DNA of 64,000 nt from Mycobacterium sp. SVM_VP21. GTDB lineage: Bacteria; Actinomycetota; Actinomycetes; Mycobacteriales; Mycobacteriaceae. A program made the position numbers and the translations under genes. Below the pieces are notes generated by a model. It was not told the origin of the DNA and ran no database searches. It was given only the letters and a program-made list of their open reading frames with translations. This document shows positions 49,503 through 57,618 of this stretch, one piece after another (the first letter of the stretch is position 1; each line of letters starts with the position of its first letter). Location: assembly GCA_024758765.1 (NCBI GenBank), contig CP101406.1:4402001-4466000 (forward strand), given 5' to 3'.

Positions 49503-51023
49503 ATGTTCGATCAGTCGCGGGTTCCGTCTCCGGAGTCGATCGCGCGGCTTAGTGAGCGGTTTGAGCGGCGGTATCCGTCGCGTACGCCGGAGTCGGCTGC
49601 ATTGGTGGATCGGATCTGCGCGTCGGCGCGCGCGGAGAATCGGGCCGCAGCCGCGCAACTGGTGGCGATCGGCGAGTTGTTCGCGCTGCGATTGGGCCGG
49701 TGCAGCGAAACCGAGGAGTGGGCGGTCGATACCGAGGCGGCGGTGGCTGCGGAGGTGGCGGCGGCATTGCGGATCAGCCAAGGGCTCGCGGGCAGTCGAC
49801 TGCGTTATGCCCGGGCGATGCGAGAACAGTTGCCGCAGGTGGCGGAGGTTTTCAAGGCCGGCGACATCGATATCCGGTTGTTTCAGACGATGGTGTATCG
49901 CACGGATCTGATTGCTGATCGTGAGGTGTTGGCGCTCGTCGATGGCCAGTTGGCGGCGCAGGTGGTGAGGTGGCCGTCGCTGACCAGGAGTCGGTTGGCC
50001 GGCAAGGTCGACAAGATCGTCGCCAGGGCCGACGCTGATGCGGTGCGCCGCCGCAAAGAGCGCCAAGCGGAGCGGAAGATCGGGTTTCAGGACCAAGAGG
50101 GCGGGTTCTCGGAGGTTTACGGCAGCTTGTTCACCCCTGATGCCCGTGCCCTGGACAAGGCGCTGGATGGGTTGGCGGCCACGGTGTGCGAACACGATCC
50201 GCGCAGTCGTGATGAGCGGCGTGCCGATGCGATGGGGGCGTTGGCGGCGCGGGCGGATCGGCTGGGGTGTCGCTGCGGGCGGCCGGATTGCGCCGCCGGG
50301 GGGCGGGCGGCGGCCGGTCCGGTGGTGCTTCATGTGATCGCCGAGCAGGCCACCCTCGATGGGACCGGTGATGAGCCGGGCTCGTTGGTCGAAGCCGATG
50401 GATTGATCCCGCCGGAGTTGATCGCCGAGCTCGCCCGATCGGCCCGGTTGGTGTCGTTGGTGCATCCCGCCGACGCCCCGCCGGAGCCGGGGTATGTGCC
50501 CTCGAAGGCGTTGGCTGATTTTGTGCGGTGCCGGGATCTGACGTGTCGCTGGCCGGGTTGTGATCGTCCGGCGGTTGACTGCGATCTGGACCATACGATT
50601 GCCTACGGTGACGGTGGGTCCACGCATGCGTCGAACCTCAAATGTTATTGCCGCACACATCATTTGGTGAAGACATTCTGGGGCTGGCAGGATCAGCAGT
50701 TGCCCGATGGGACGGTGATCTTGACCTCGCCGGCGGGGCAGACCTATGTCACCACTCCGGGCAGTTCACTGCTTTTCCCGCGCTTGTGCGCACCCACCGG
50801 GGAACTGCCGCCACCGCTGCGACGCGACGACGACCGGTGTGGCGATCGCGCCGCGATGATGCCCCGCCGCCGACGAACCCGCGCCCAACACCGCGCAACG
50901 CGCATCGCCACCGAACGCAACCAGAACCACAAGGCCCGCCAAGCCCGACGCGCTGTGTTCGACGCCATCTGGTTCCCGAAAGTAGCCCCCGGCATCGACC
51001 CCGACGACCCACCGCCCTTCTAG
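49503..51023 (+). CDS. 13E12-family DUF222/HNH endonuclease domain protein
   Basis: Protein of 506 aa: DUF222 domain (residues 20-330; AAEVAAALRISQGLAGSRLR) and a C-terminal HNH nuclease with CRWPGC, DCDLDHTIAYGDGGSTHASN and CRTHHLVKT, holding the zinc cysteines and the DH...N...H catalytic residues. The tail is basic. 13E12 proteins are multicopy in mycobacteria and behave like mobile or selfish genes. It lies between polA and rpsA beside a transposase remnant. It starts leaderless behind TATAAT. An intact frame suggests activity. Confidence 0.88.
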   Translation: MFDQSRVPSPESIARLSERFERRYPSRTPESAALVDRICASARAENRAAAAQLVAIGELFALRLGRCSETEEWAVDTEAAVAAEVAAALRISQGLAGSRLRYARAMREQLPQVAEVFKAGDIDIRLFQTMVYRTDLIADREVLALVDGQLAAQVVRWPSLTRSRLAGKVDKIVARADADAVRRRKERQAERKIGFQDQEGGFSEVYGSLFTPDARALDKALDGLAATVCEHDPRSRDERRADAMGALAARADRLGCRCGRPDCAAGGRAAAGPVVLHVIAEQATLDGTGDEPGSLVEADGLIPPELIAELARSARLVSLVHPADAPPEPGYVPSKALADFVRCRDLTCRWPGCDRPAVDCDLDHTIAYGDGGSTHASNLKCYCRTHHLVKTFWGWQDQQLPDGTVILTSPAGQTYVTTPGSSLLFPRLCAPTGELPPPLRRDDDRCGDRAAMMPRRRRTRAQHRATRIATERNQNHKARQARRAVFDAIWFPKVAPGIDPDDPPPF

Positions 51024-51982
51024 CGGCGGTTCAGGATTCGGGTGGCCTCTTGCACCATCTGCGCCACGATGGCGTCCGCGGGCGCGACGTCGTGAATAAG
51101 GCCGACGGCCTCGCCGATCAGGATGTGCGCAATGTCGAAATCCCCGGCGGAGAGCCCCGCCTGGAAGACATCGATGGCCTCCGGCAGGTTGGCCAGCAAG
51201 TGGCTCTCGTCGCCGTGCCAGCTCTGCAGGAACGCGTTGCGCAGCGCCCGCTCGTCGTATCGGGCAGGCCAATCGAGTTGTCGCACAAGGTCGTAGACGC
51301 GGGTGCGAACGGTGTCCTCACCGCTGGCCCGGATGACGCGCTCGTGAGCGCTGGGCGACACGAGCGCCTCGCTGCAGGCCCAGAACCGAGTGCCGACCAA
51401 GACTCCGTCGGCGCCGAGCGCCAGCGCCGCGGCAACCCCGCGGCCGTCGGCGATCCCGCCCGCGGCCAGCACGAACGTTTCCGGCGAGCGTTCGGCCACC
51501 AGGTCGACGACGGCCGGAACAAACGTCAGAGTCGATCGGGTCGACATCCCGTGGCCGCCGGCCTCGGCGCCTTGCGCGACGATGACTTTCGCTCCCGCCC
51601 GCAGTGCGGCATCGGCCTGCTCCAGGGTTTGCACCTGGCAGATCAGCGGAACCCCCGCGTCGCGGATGTCACCGGCGAAGGCCTCGGGATCACCGAAGGA
51701 CAGCATGATCGCCGCCGGGTCTCGGTTGAGTGCGACGGCCAGAGCTTCTGGTGCGCGGGCCAGGCTCCAGGTGATGAATCCACATCCGACGTGAGCGTCG
51801 CCGGCGGCATCGAATTCGCGCTGCACCCAGTCAGGGTCGCCGTAACCCCCACCCAGCAGACCGAGCCCACCGGCGTGGGTGACCGCTGCCGCAAGCCGGC
51901 CGCCGGATGCCTGCGCCATCGGCGCCAGCACGATCGGGTGGTGGATACCGAAGTAGTCGGTGAGGCGATTGCGCAGCGACAT
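51020..51982 (-). CDS. Nitronate monooxygenase / enoyl reductase-like FMN enzyme
   Basis: TIM-barrel FMN protein (320 aa) of the nitronate monooxygenase family: PIVLAPMAQASGGRLAAAVT at the N-terminus, the QGAEAGGHGM catalytic loop with its histidine, and the phosphate loop VLAAGGIADGRGVAAALALG, then GVLVGTRF. It oxidises nitronates or related substrates. Its stop overlaps the convergent 13E12-family stop by 4 bp. Confidence 0.85.
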   Translation of the reverse strand: MSLRNRLTDYFGIHHPIVLAPMAQASGGRLAAAVTHAGGLGLLGGGYGDPDWVQREFDAAGDAHVGCGFITWSLARAPEALAVALNRDPAAIMLSFGDPEAFAGDIRDAGVPLICQVQTLEQADAALRAGAKVIVAQGAEAGGHGMSTRSTLTFVPAVVDLVAERSPETFVLAAGGIADGRGVAAALALGADGVLVGTRFWACSEALVSPSAHERVIRASGEDTVRTRVYDLVRQLDWPARYDERALRNAFLQSWHGDESHLLANLPEAIDVFQAGLSAGDFDIAHILIGEAVGLIHDVAPADAIVAQMVQEATRILNRR

Positions 51983-52000
51983 CGCGATGCCTCCGTGAGA

Positions 52001-53137
52001 TCAGCGCCGCACCGGCAGGGGAGAGTGATACCCGGCCATGGTGTAGAGCACTGGTGCGGCCGTGCGGGCGGCCACCACCCCGTAGGCGTCCTCCTGCTGC
52101 ACCGCGAACACCTCGGGATCACCGAAGCCCCGGTCGATGCGGTCCCGGATAAACGCCAGCCGGACCACCTGGACGGCGAACTTCTTGACCGCCTTGCCGG
52201 CGGGCCGGCCCCCGATGCGGGTGGCCTCGCGGATCGCCAGCTTGCGGCTGCGGATCGAACCCAGCCAAGTCGCCTCGTTGGCGCTGATCAGGCCGCTGGC
52301 CACCATGCCGGGCAGCTTGCTGGCGACCAGCTGCTGTTCGTGGCGGCGGCTCAGCATGCCCAGCAGCACCATCAGCAGGAACACCGGAACCAACCAGAAC
52401 ACGTAGGTCACCAGGAAGAGCTGCCCGCCGCCCATGGCCAGCGAGGCGTTCCACGAGGCGTGCATCGCGACCGCGGCCAGGTAGCCGAGCAGGATCACGA
52501 TGGCCTTCGACCAGAACCCGTGGCGACGCAGCGCGAAGAACACCCCGATGCCGGTCATCGTGGTGAACAGCGGGTGGGCGAACGGGCCGAAGATCAGCCG
52601 GGCGATGGCCACCGCGGCCATCTTGGCCGGTGAGTCGGCCGGCGCGATGTAGACGATGTCCTCCATCCAGGCGAAACCCACCGCCACCACGCCCGCGTAG
52701 ACCATGCAGTCGGTCAGCGAGTTCAGCGCCAGCCGCCGGCGTCCGGTCAGCATGACCAGCAGGAACAGGCCCTTCGCGGCCTCCTCGATGAACGGCGCCT
52801 GGATGGCCGCCATGTCGAAGGCCTTCGATACCAGCGGCCGCACCGTGGCCACCGAGGACCCGAAGGTCTCCAACCCGACGGCCAGCACCACGGCCACCGA
52901 CGCGCCCCACAGGAACGCCAGCTGCAGCAGCCGGCGCGGCTCGGGCTCCCAGCGATCCAGCCACCGGTAGCACAACAGCACCACCAGCATCGAGATGCTC
53001 GCCAGCACCAGCGCTGTCAGGGTTCCGCCCGGGTTGGCCGCGGTGAACAGCAGTAAGAGGAACACGGTGAGGATGGCGAGCAGGACGATCACGATGAGCG
53101 GCGCTCCGACCCTCCGCCGGTTCCGCATCTGAGGCAT
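52001..53137 (-). CDS. PrsW-family intramembrane metalloprotease
   Basis: Polytopic protein (378 aa) with about eight membrane helices. PrsW motifs are present: APFIEEAAKG, GFAWMEDIVY, FAHPLFTTMTGIG and AMHASWNASL, whose glutamates and histidines form the metal site. PrsW cleaves anti-sigma factors in Bacillus; the target here is unknown. ATG at 53137 lies 8 nt after TACGCT, a leaderless start; the longer in-frame extension is not used. Confidence 0.82.
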   Translation of the reverse strand: MPQMRNRRRVGAPLIVIVLLAILTVFLLLLFTAANPGGTLTALVLASISMLVVLLCYRWLDRWEPEPRRLLQLAFLWGASVAVVLAVGLETFGSSVATVRPLVSKAFDMAAIQAPFIEEAAKGLFLLVMLTGRRRLALNSLTDCMVYAGVVAVGFAWMEDIVYIAPADSPAKMAAVAIARLIFGPFAHPLFTTMTGIGVFFALRRHGFWSKAIVILLGYLAAVAMHASWNASLAMGGGQLFLVTYVFWLVPVFLLMVLLGMLSRRHEQQLVASKLPGMVASGLISANEATWLGSIRSRKLAIREATRIGGRPAGKAVKKFAVQVVRLAFIRDRIDRGFGDPEVFAVQQEDAYGVVAARTAAPVLYTMAGYHSPLPVRR

Positions 53138-53145
53138 AGCGAGGG

Positions 53146-53151
53146 AGCGTA
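53146..53151 (-). promoter_or_regulatory. -10 box of a leaderless transcript (prsW-like gene)
   Basis: TACGCT on the minus strand, 8 nt before ATG at 53137. Confidence 0.5.
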
Positions 53152-53160
53152 GCCACCGGT

Positions 53161-53251
53161 TTGTCCAGCGTGCAACGCGTCGAGTAGCCTCAACAGGTAG
53201 TCCTCGTCTAGTCCGAGACCAGATCGTGGGCCACCGCATGCCCAGCATGCG
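53161..53251 (+). promoter_or_regulatory. rpsA promoter and leader hairpin
   Basis: TTGTCC (53161-53166) and TAGCCT (53185-53190), 18 bp apart, make a sigma-A-type promoter. The leader holds CGCATGC-CCA-GCATGCG (53235-53251), a 7-bp stem with a 3-nt loop that encloses in-frame ATG codons, about 50 nt before the rpsA start. The start itself has only a weak GGAG at 53284. Such a leader could serve S1 autoregulation. Confidence 0.5.
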
Positions 53252-53300
53252 TGACAACACCCGTCCCTACTACGCCACAATGTCCGGAGCAACCCAACAC

Positions 53301-54740
53301 ATGCCAAGTCCCACCGTCACCTCGCCGCAAGTAGCCGTCAACGACATCGGCTCGGCCGAGGACTTCCTCGCAGCCATCGACAAAACGATCAAGTACTTCA
53401 ACGATGGCGACATCGTGGAAGGCACCATCGTCAAGGTTGATCGGGACGAGGTCCTGCTCGACATCGGTTACAAGACCGAAGGGGTCATCCCCTCCCGCGA
53501 ACTGTCCATCAAGCACGACGTCGACCCCCACGAGGTGGTGTCCGTCGGTGATGAGGTCGAGGCTCTGGTCCTGACCAAAGAGGACAAAGAGGGTCGTCTG
53601 ATCCTGTCCAAGAAGCGCGCCCAGTACGAGCGCGCCTGGGGCACGATCGAAGAGCTCAAGGAGAAGGACGAGGCCGTCAAGGGCACCGTCATCGAGGTCG
53701 TCAAGGGCGGCCTGATCCTCGACATCGGCCTGCGCGGCTTCCTGCCGGCCTCGCTGGTGGAGATGCGCCGGGTCCGCGACCTGCAGCCCTACATCGGCAA
53801 AGAGATCGAAGCCAAGATCATCGAGCTGGACAAGAACCGCAACAACGTGGTGCTGTCCCGTCGTGCTTGGCTGGAGCAGACTCAGTCCGAGGTGCGCAGC
53901 GAGTTCCTCAACCAGCTGCAGAAGGGCGCCGTCCGCAAGGGTGTCGTGTCCTCGATCGTCAACTTCGGCGCGTTCGTCGACCTGGGCGGCGTGGACGGCC
54001 TGGTGCACGTCTCCGAGCTGTCCTGGAAGCACATCGACCACCCGTCCGAGGTCGTTCAGGTGGGCGACGAGGTCACCGTCGAGGTGCTCGACGTCGACAT
54101 GGACCGCGAGCGGGTTTCGCTGTCGCTCAAGGCCACTCAGGAAGACCCGTGGCGCCACTTCGCCCGCACCCACGCGATCGGTCAGATCGTCCCGGGCAAG
54201 GTCACCAAGCTGGTGCCGTTCGGTGCGTTCGTCCGTGTCGAGGAGGGCATCGAGGGTCTGGTGCACATCTCCGAGCTGGCTGAGCACCACGTCGAGGTCC
54301 CGGACCAGGTGGTCGCGGTCGGCGACGATGCCATGGTCAAGGTCATCGACATCGACCTGGACCGCCGCCGGATCTCGCTGAGCCTCAAGCAGGCCAACGA
54401 GGACTACACCGAGGAGTTCGACCCCTCGAAGTACGGCATGGCCGACAGCTACGACGAGCAGGGCAACTACATCTTCCCCGAGGGCTTCGACGCCGACACC
54501 AACGAGTGGATCGACGGTTTCGACAAGCAGCGCACCGAGTGGGAGGCCCGCTACGCCGAGGCCGAGCGCCGGCACAAGATGCACACCACGCAGATGGAGA
54601 AGTTCGCCGCCGCCGAGCACGCCGAGCCCCGCTCGGGTGCCAACGGTTCGCACCGCGACGAGGCTCCGGCCGGTGGTTCGCTGGCCAGCGACGAGCAGCT
54701 CGCCGCACTGCGGGAGAAGCTCGCCGGCAACAGCGCGTAG
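53301..54740 (+). CDS. rpsA: 30S ribosomal protein S1
   Basis: S1 (479 aa) with four S1 RNA-binding domains at about residues 36-105, 123-188, 209-277 and 294-363, and an acidic, low-complexity C-terminal tail ending in LASDEQLAALREKLAGNSA. It binds mRNA on the small subunit. ATG at 53301 gives MPSPTVTSPQVAVNDIG, the start found in M. tuberculosis; in-frame ATGs at 53226, 53238, 53247 and 53280 lie in the leader. Confidence 0.95.
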   Translation: MPSPTVTSPQVAVNDIGSAEDFLAAIDKTIKYFNDGDIVEGTIVKVDRDEVLLDIGYKTEGVIPSRELSIKHDVDPHEVVSVGDEVEALVLTKEDKEGRLILSKKRAQYERAWGTIEELKEKDEAVKGTVIEVVKGGLILDIGLRGFLPASLVEMRRVRDLQPYIGKEIEAKIIELDKNRNNVVLSRRAWLEQTQSEVRSEFLNQLQKGAVRKGVVSSIVNFGAFVDLGGVDGLVHVSELSWKHIDHPSEVVQVGDEVTVEVLDVDMDRERVSLSLKATQEDPWRHFARTHAIGQIVPGKVTKLVPFGAFVRVEEGIEGLVHISELAEHHVEVPDQVVAVGDDAMVKVIDIDLDRRRISLSLKQANEDYTEEFDPSKYGMADSYDEQGNYIFPEGFDADTNEWIDGFDKQRTEWEARYAEAERRHKMHTTQMEKFAAAEHAEPRSGANGSHRDEAPAGGSLASDEQLAALREKLAGNSA

Positions 54741-54769
54741 TAGCACCCAGCGCGTTTGAAGGGGCGCAG

Positions 54770-55987
54770 ATGCTGCGTATCGGTCTGACCGGCGGTATCG
54801 GCGCCGGTAAGTCGACGGTGTCGGCTACCTTCAGCCGCCACGGTGGCGTCATCGTCGACGGTGACGTCATCGCCCGTGAAGTCGTGGAGCCCGGTACCGA
54901 AGGCCTCGCCAAATTGGTCGAGGCCTTCGGGCCGGGCATCCTGCTTCCGGACGGAGCTTTGGACCGTCCGGCGCTGGCGGCGATCGCGTTCAGCGACGAC
55001 GACAAGCGGGCCACGCTCAACGGCATCGTGCACCCGCTGGTGGCGCACCGCCGTTCGGAGTTGATCGCGGCGGCTGGTGCGGAAGCGGTGGTCGTCGAGG
55101 ACATCCCGTTGTTAGTCGAATCCCAGATGGCGCCGCTGTTCCCGCTGGTGGTCGTGGTGCACGCGGACGTCGAGACTCGCGTGGCACGGCTGACCGAATA
55201 CCGCGGCATGTCCGAGGCCGACGCGCGAGCCCGGATCGCCGCACAGGCCACCGAGCCGCAGCGGCGCGACGTCGCCGACGTCTGGCTGGACAATTCCGGT
55301 GACCCGGAGGAGCTGGCGAAGCAGGCACTTGAGCTGTGGCATCAGCGGATCCTGCCGTTCGCGCACAATCTTGCCACCCGCCAAACCGTGCCGTCCCCGA
55401 CGCAGTTGATGTCGGCCGACCCGACCTGGCCGGACCAGGCGCAGCGCATCCTGGCCCGGCTGCGCACCACCTGTGGTCATCGGGCGACCCGCGTCGATCA
55501 CATCGGGTCCACGGCGGTGGCCGGCCTGGATGCCAAAGACGTGATCGACGTGCAGGTTACGGTCGAATCCTTGGCGATGGCCGACGAACTTGCCGAGTCT
55601 CTGTTGAGCGCCGGGTATCCCCGCAAAGAGGCGATCACCGCCGACAGCGGCAAGCCCGACGCCCGCAGCACCGTCGCCGAGTTCGATCACACCGATGACC
55701 CGGCGTTGTGGCAGAAGCGTTTTCACGCCTCCGCCGACCCGGGACGGGCCACCAACGTCCACATCCGGGTCGAGGGCTGGCCCAATCAGCAGTTCGCCCT
55801 GCTGTTTCCGGCCTGGCTGTCCGCTGATGCCGAGGCTCGGGCCGACTATCTGGCGATCAAGCGCGACGCCGAACGCGCAGCGGCCGGCGGTGACATCGAT
55901 GCGTACTGCGATGTCAAGGAACCGTGGTTCGACACCGCCTACCGGCGGGCGTGGGCATGGGCCGACGACACCGGGTGGCGCCCGTAG
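54770..55987 (+). CDS. coaE: Dephospho-CoA kinase fused to a GrpB/UPF0157 domain
   Basis: Bifunctional-looking protein (405 aa). The kinase domain (1-200) starts MLRIGLTGGIGAGKSTVSAT with the P-loop GGIGAGKS and performs the last step of CoA synthesis. Residues 215-405 are a GrpB-like nucleotidyltransferase-fold domain (VDHIGSTAVAGLDAKDVIDV). This fusion is normal for mycobacteria, where the C-terminal domain is thought to help folding. GAAGGGG precedes the ATG. Confidence 0.95.
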   Translation: MLRIGLTGGIGAGKSTVSATFSRHGGVIVDGDVIAREVVEPGTEGLAKLVEAFGPGILLPDGALDRPALAAIAFSDDDKRATLNGIVHPLVAHRRSELIAAAGAEAVVVEDIPLLVESQMAPLFPLVVVVHADVETRVARLTEYRGMSEADARARIAAQATEPQRRDVADVWLDNSGDPEELAKQALELWHQRILPFAHNLATRQTVPSPTQLMSADPTWPDQAQRILARLRTTCGHRATRVDHIGSTAVAGLDAKDVIDVQVTVESLAMADELAESLLSAGYPRKEAITADSGKPDARSTVAEFDHTDDPALWQKRFHASADPGRATNVHIRVEGWPNQQFALLFPAWLSADAEARADYLAIKRDAERAAAGGDIDAYCDVKEPWFDTAYRRAWAWADDTGWRP

Positions 55988-55994
55988 GGCCTGA

Positions 55995-56435
55995 TCAGGC
56001 CATGCTGCTGATCAGTGCACCGCACAGCATCGCGCCGGTGTGGGGGTCATTGGTGTTGCCCCAGGTGTTGATGAAGCGCTCGCTCTTGACCGTGGTGACG
56101 TCATCGACCTTGATCTCGCAATGCACCGTCGCGGTGGTCGGGAAACGCAGCCGGATCACCATGCCGGCCTTGCTGGGGTCGCTCATCACGGTGTTGGCCT
56201 CGAACGGGCTTCCGAACGCATCGAGGTCCGCGCTGGCGGTCTCGGTGTCGTTGCGCATGAACGTGACCACGTTGCCGCTGGACCAGGCGTCGACCTTCGC
56301 GATGTAGGTGACGTTGTGCAGCTCGGTGGTGTTGTCGTTGTCATCCGCCCCCGCCGTCGCTGGGATCAGCTGACCACACCCGAGCACGGCTGCGGTGGTG
56401 GCAGCGGCGACACCGATTCGCAGTTTGGCGTTCAT
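55995..56435 (-). CDS. Secreted protein of unknown function with a conserved cysteine pair
   Basis: Protein of 146 aa with a Sec signal peptide (LRIGVAAATTAAVLGCGQLI, cleavage near PATAGA-DD). The mature part is a beta-rich domain ending with VHCEIKVDD and later MLCGALI. Two cysteines spaced this way recall the C-terminal half of MmpS proteins (CRITVNG...VFCLVKSA in the neighbour at 57163), so a distant relationship is possible. It is divergent from the TetR gene of the mmpSL module, with the palindromic operator region between. Function unknown. Confidence 0.65.
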   Translation of the reverse strand: MNAKLRIGVAAATTAAVLGCGQLIPATAGADDNDNTTELHNVTYIAKVDAWSSGNVVTFMRNDTETASADLDAFGSPFEANTVMSDPSKAGMVIRLRFPTTATVHCEIKVDDVTTVKSERFINTWGNTNDPHTGAMLCGALISSMA

Positions 56436-56507
56436 ATCAGCGGAGTTTAGCGCGGGCCTTCAGGCATAGCGTGCGTCACAGTCAACACGCCCAGGAGACT
56501 GGAATCA

Positions 56508-56546
56508 CAAACTTTGCATGGCGCGCAAAGTTTGCATTGTGTGCAA
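56508..56546. promoter_or_regulatory. Double palindromic operator of the mmpSL-associated TetR gene
   Basis: CAAACTTTGC (56508-56517) and GCAAAGTTTG (56525-56534) form a perfect 10-bp inverted repeat with a 7-nt spacer; a second smaller one, TTGCA-TTGTG-TGCAA (56532-56546), overlaps it. They lie directly before the TetR coding start and contain the in-frame ATG at 56518, which argues for the later GTG. Likely site of autorepression and control of mmpSL. Confidence 0.7.
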
Positions 56547-56556
56547 TGATTCCCGG

Positions 56557-57156
56557 GTGGATGCGCCGCAGGTCAGCTCGCTGAGGGAACGCCGGCGGCG
56601 CGAAACCGAGGCGGCCATCCATCGCGCGGCGGTCGAGTTGATCGCCGAGCAGGGCTACGACGCGGTGACCGTGCCGATGATCAGCGAGCGGGCCGGCGTC
56701 TGTGTACGCACCTTCTTCAACTACTTCCCGAACAAGGAAACATCGGTGGTGCTGCCGTTCCCGCCGTTCGACCCGGAGCTCAGCGCCGTGGTGCGCAGTG
56801 GGCCGGGCGCAGAACGTCTGATGGCCGACGTGGCCGAACTGGTGATAAACCACATCGAGGTCCACACCGCGAACTCGGTTGGCCTCGCCACGCTGCTGCG
56901 GATGATCTGCGAGATCCCGGAGCTGCTCCGGCTACACACCGCCGAATTGGCCGAGCTGGAAACGCAGCTGGTCGAGCTGATCGCCCAGCGACTGCAGTTG
57001 CCCGGCGACGATCGGCGCGTCGAAGTCGTCGCCAGCGCGGTGATGGCGACGGCGAACACCGGCATCCAGCGCTGGTCGCGTGATCCGGAGGCCGGTTCCT
57101 TGTCAGACGAGGTCCGGCGTTGTGTCTGCCTGCTGGAACCCCTGCAACATCTTTAG
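56557..57156 (+). CDS. TetR-family regulator of the mmpS-mmpL efflux module
   Basis: TetR regulator (199 aa). HTH at about residues 10-55 (LRERRRRETEAAIHRAAVEL, MISERAGVCVRTFFNYFPNK), then a helical ligand domain. GTG at 56557 is chosen because the earlier ATG (56518) falls inside the palindromic operator. It is co-directional with mmpS/mmpL seven bases later, so it probably represses its own operon until an inducer binds. Confidence 0.83.
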   Translation: MDAPQVSSLRERRRRETEAAIHRAAVELIAEQGYDAVTVPMISERAGVCVRTFFNYFPNKETSVVLPFPPFDPELSAVVRSGPGAERLMADVAELVINHIEVHTANSVGLATLLRMICEIPELLRLHTAELAELETQLVELIAQRLQLPGDDRRVEVVASAVMATANTGIQRWSRDPEAGSLSDEVRRCVCLLEPLQHL

Positions 57157-57162
57157 AGCCCT

Positions 57163-57618
57163 TTGGGCCTACCGCGAAAGCGAAAGGGAAAGAACATTTT
57201 TGACTTCGTGAAGCGCGCCTGGATTCCTATGGTCGTGGTCCTGGTGGCGACGTTGGCGGGTTTTGCGGGTTTTCGGATCCATGCGGTGATGGCGCCCAAA
57301 CCCGCGTCGACCGCCTTCATCGACGAGTCCAGACCCGTGATCCCCAAAGATGTCATCTACGAAGTGTTCGGACCGGATGGCACGGCTGGCCAGGTGAACT
57401 ACCTTGACGAGAACTCGCAGCCGCAGCGTGCCGATTTCACGACCTTGCCGTGGTCGTTCACTATCTCCACCAAGCTGACTTCCATCTTCGCCAACGTGGT
57501 CGCCCAGGGCGACAGCAGCTCGATCGGCTGCCGCATCACCGTCAACGGCGAGGTGCGCGACGAGCAGACGGTCGACACCCATAACGCCCAGGTCTTCTGT
57601 CTGGTGAAGTCGGCATGA
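57163..57618 (+). CDS. MmpS-family membrane protein
   Basis: MmpS accessory protein (151 aa): basic N-terminus, one membrane helix (WIPMVVVLVATLAGFAGFRI, about residues 22-41), and an exported beta-domain with the paired cysteines of GCRITVNG and VFCLVKS. It works with MmpL in envelope transport. The start is uncertain: TTG 57163 lacks a ribosome binding site; GTG 57208 would begin just before the helix. The stop overlaps the mmpL ATG. Confidence 0.85.
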   Translation: MGLPRKRKGKNIFDFVKRAWIPMVVVLVATLAGFAGFRIHAVMAPKPASTAFIDESRPVIPKDVIYEVFGPDGTAGQVNYLDENSQPQRADFTTLPWSFTISTKLTSIFANVVAQGDSSSIGCRITVNGEVRDEQTVDTHNAQVFCLVKSA

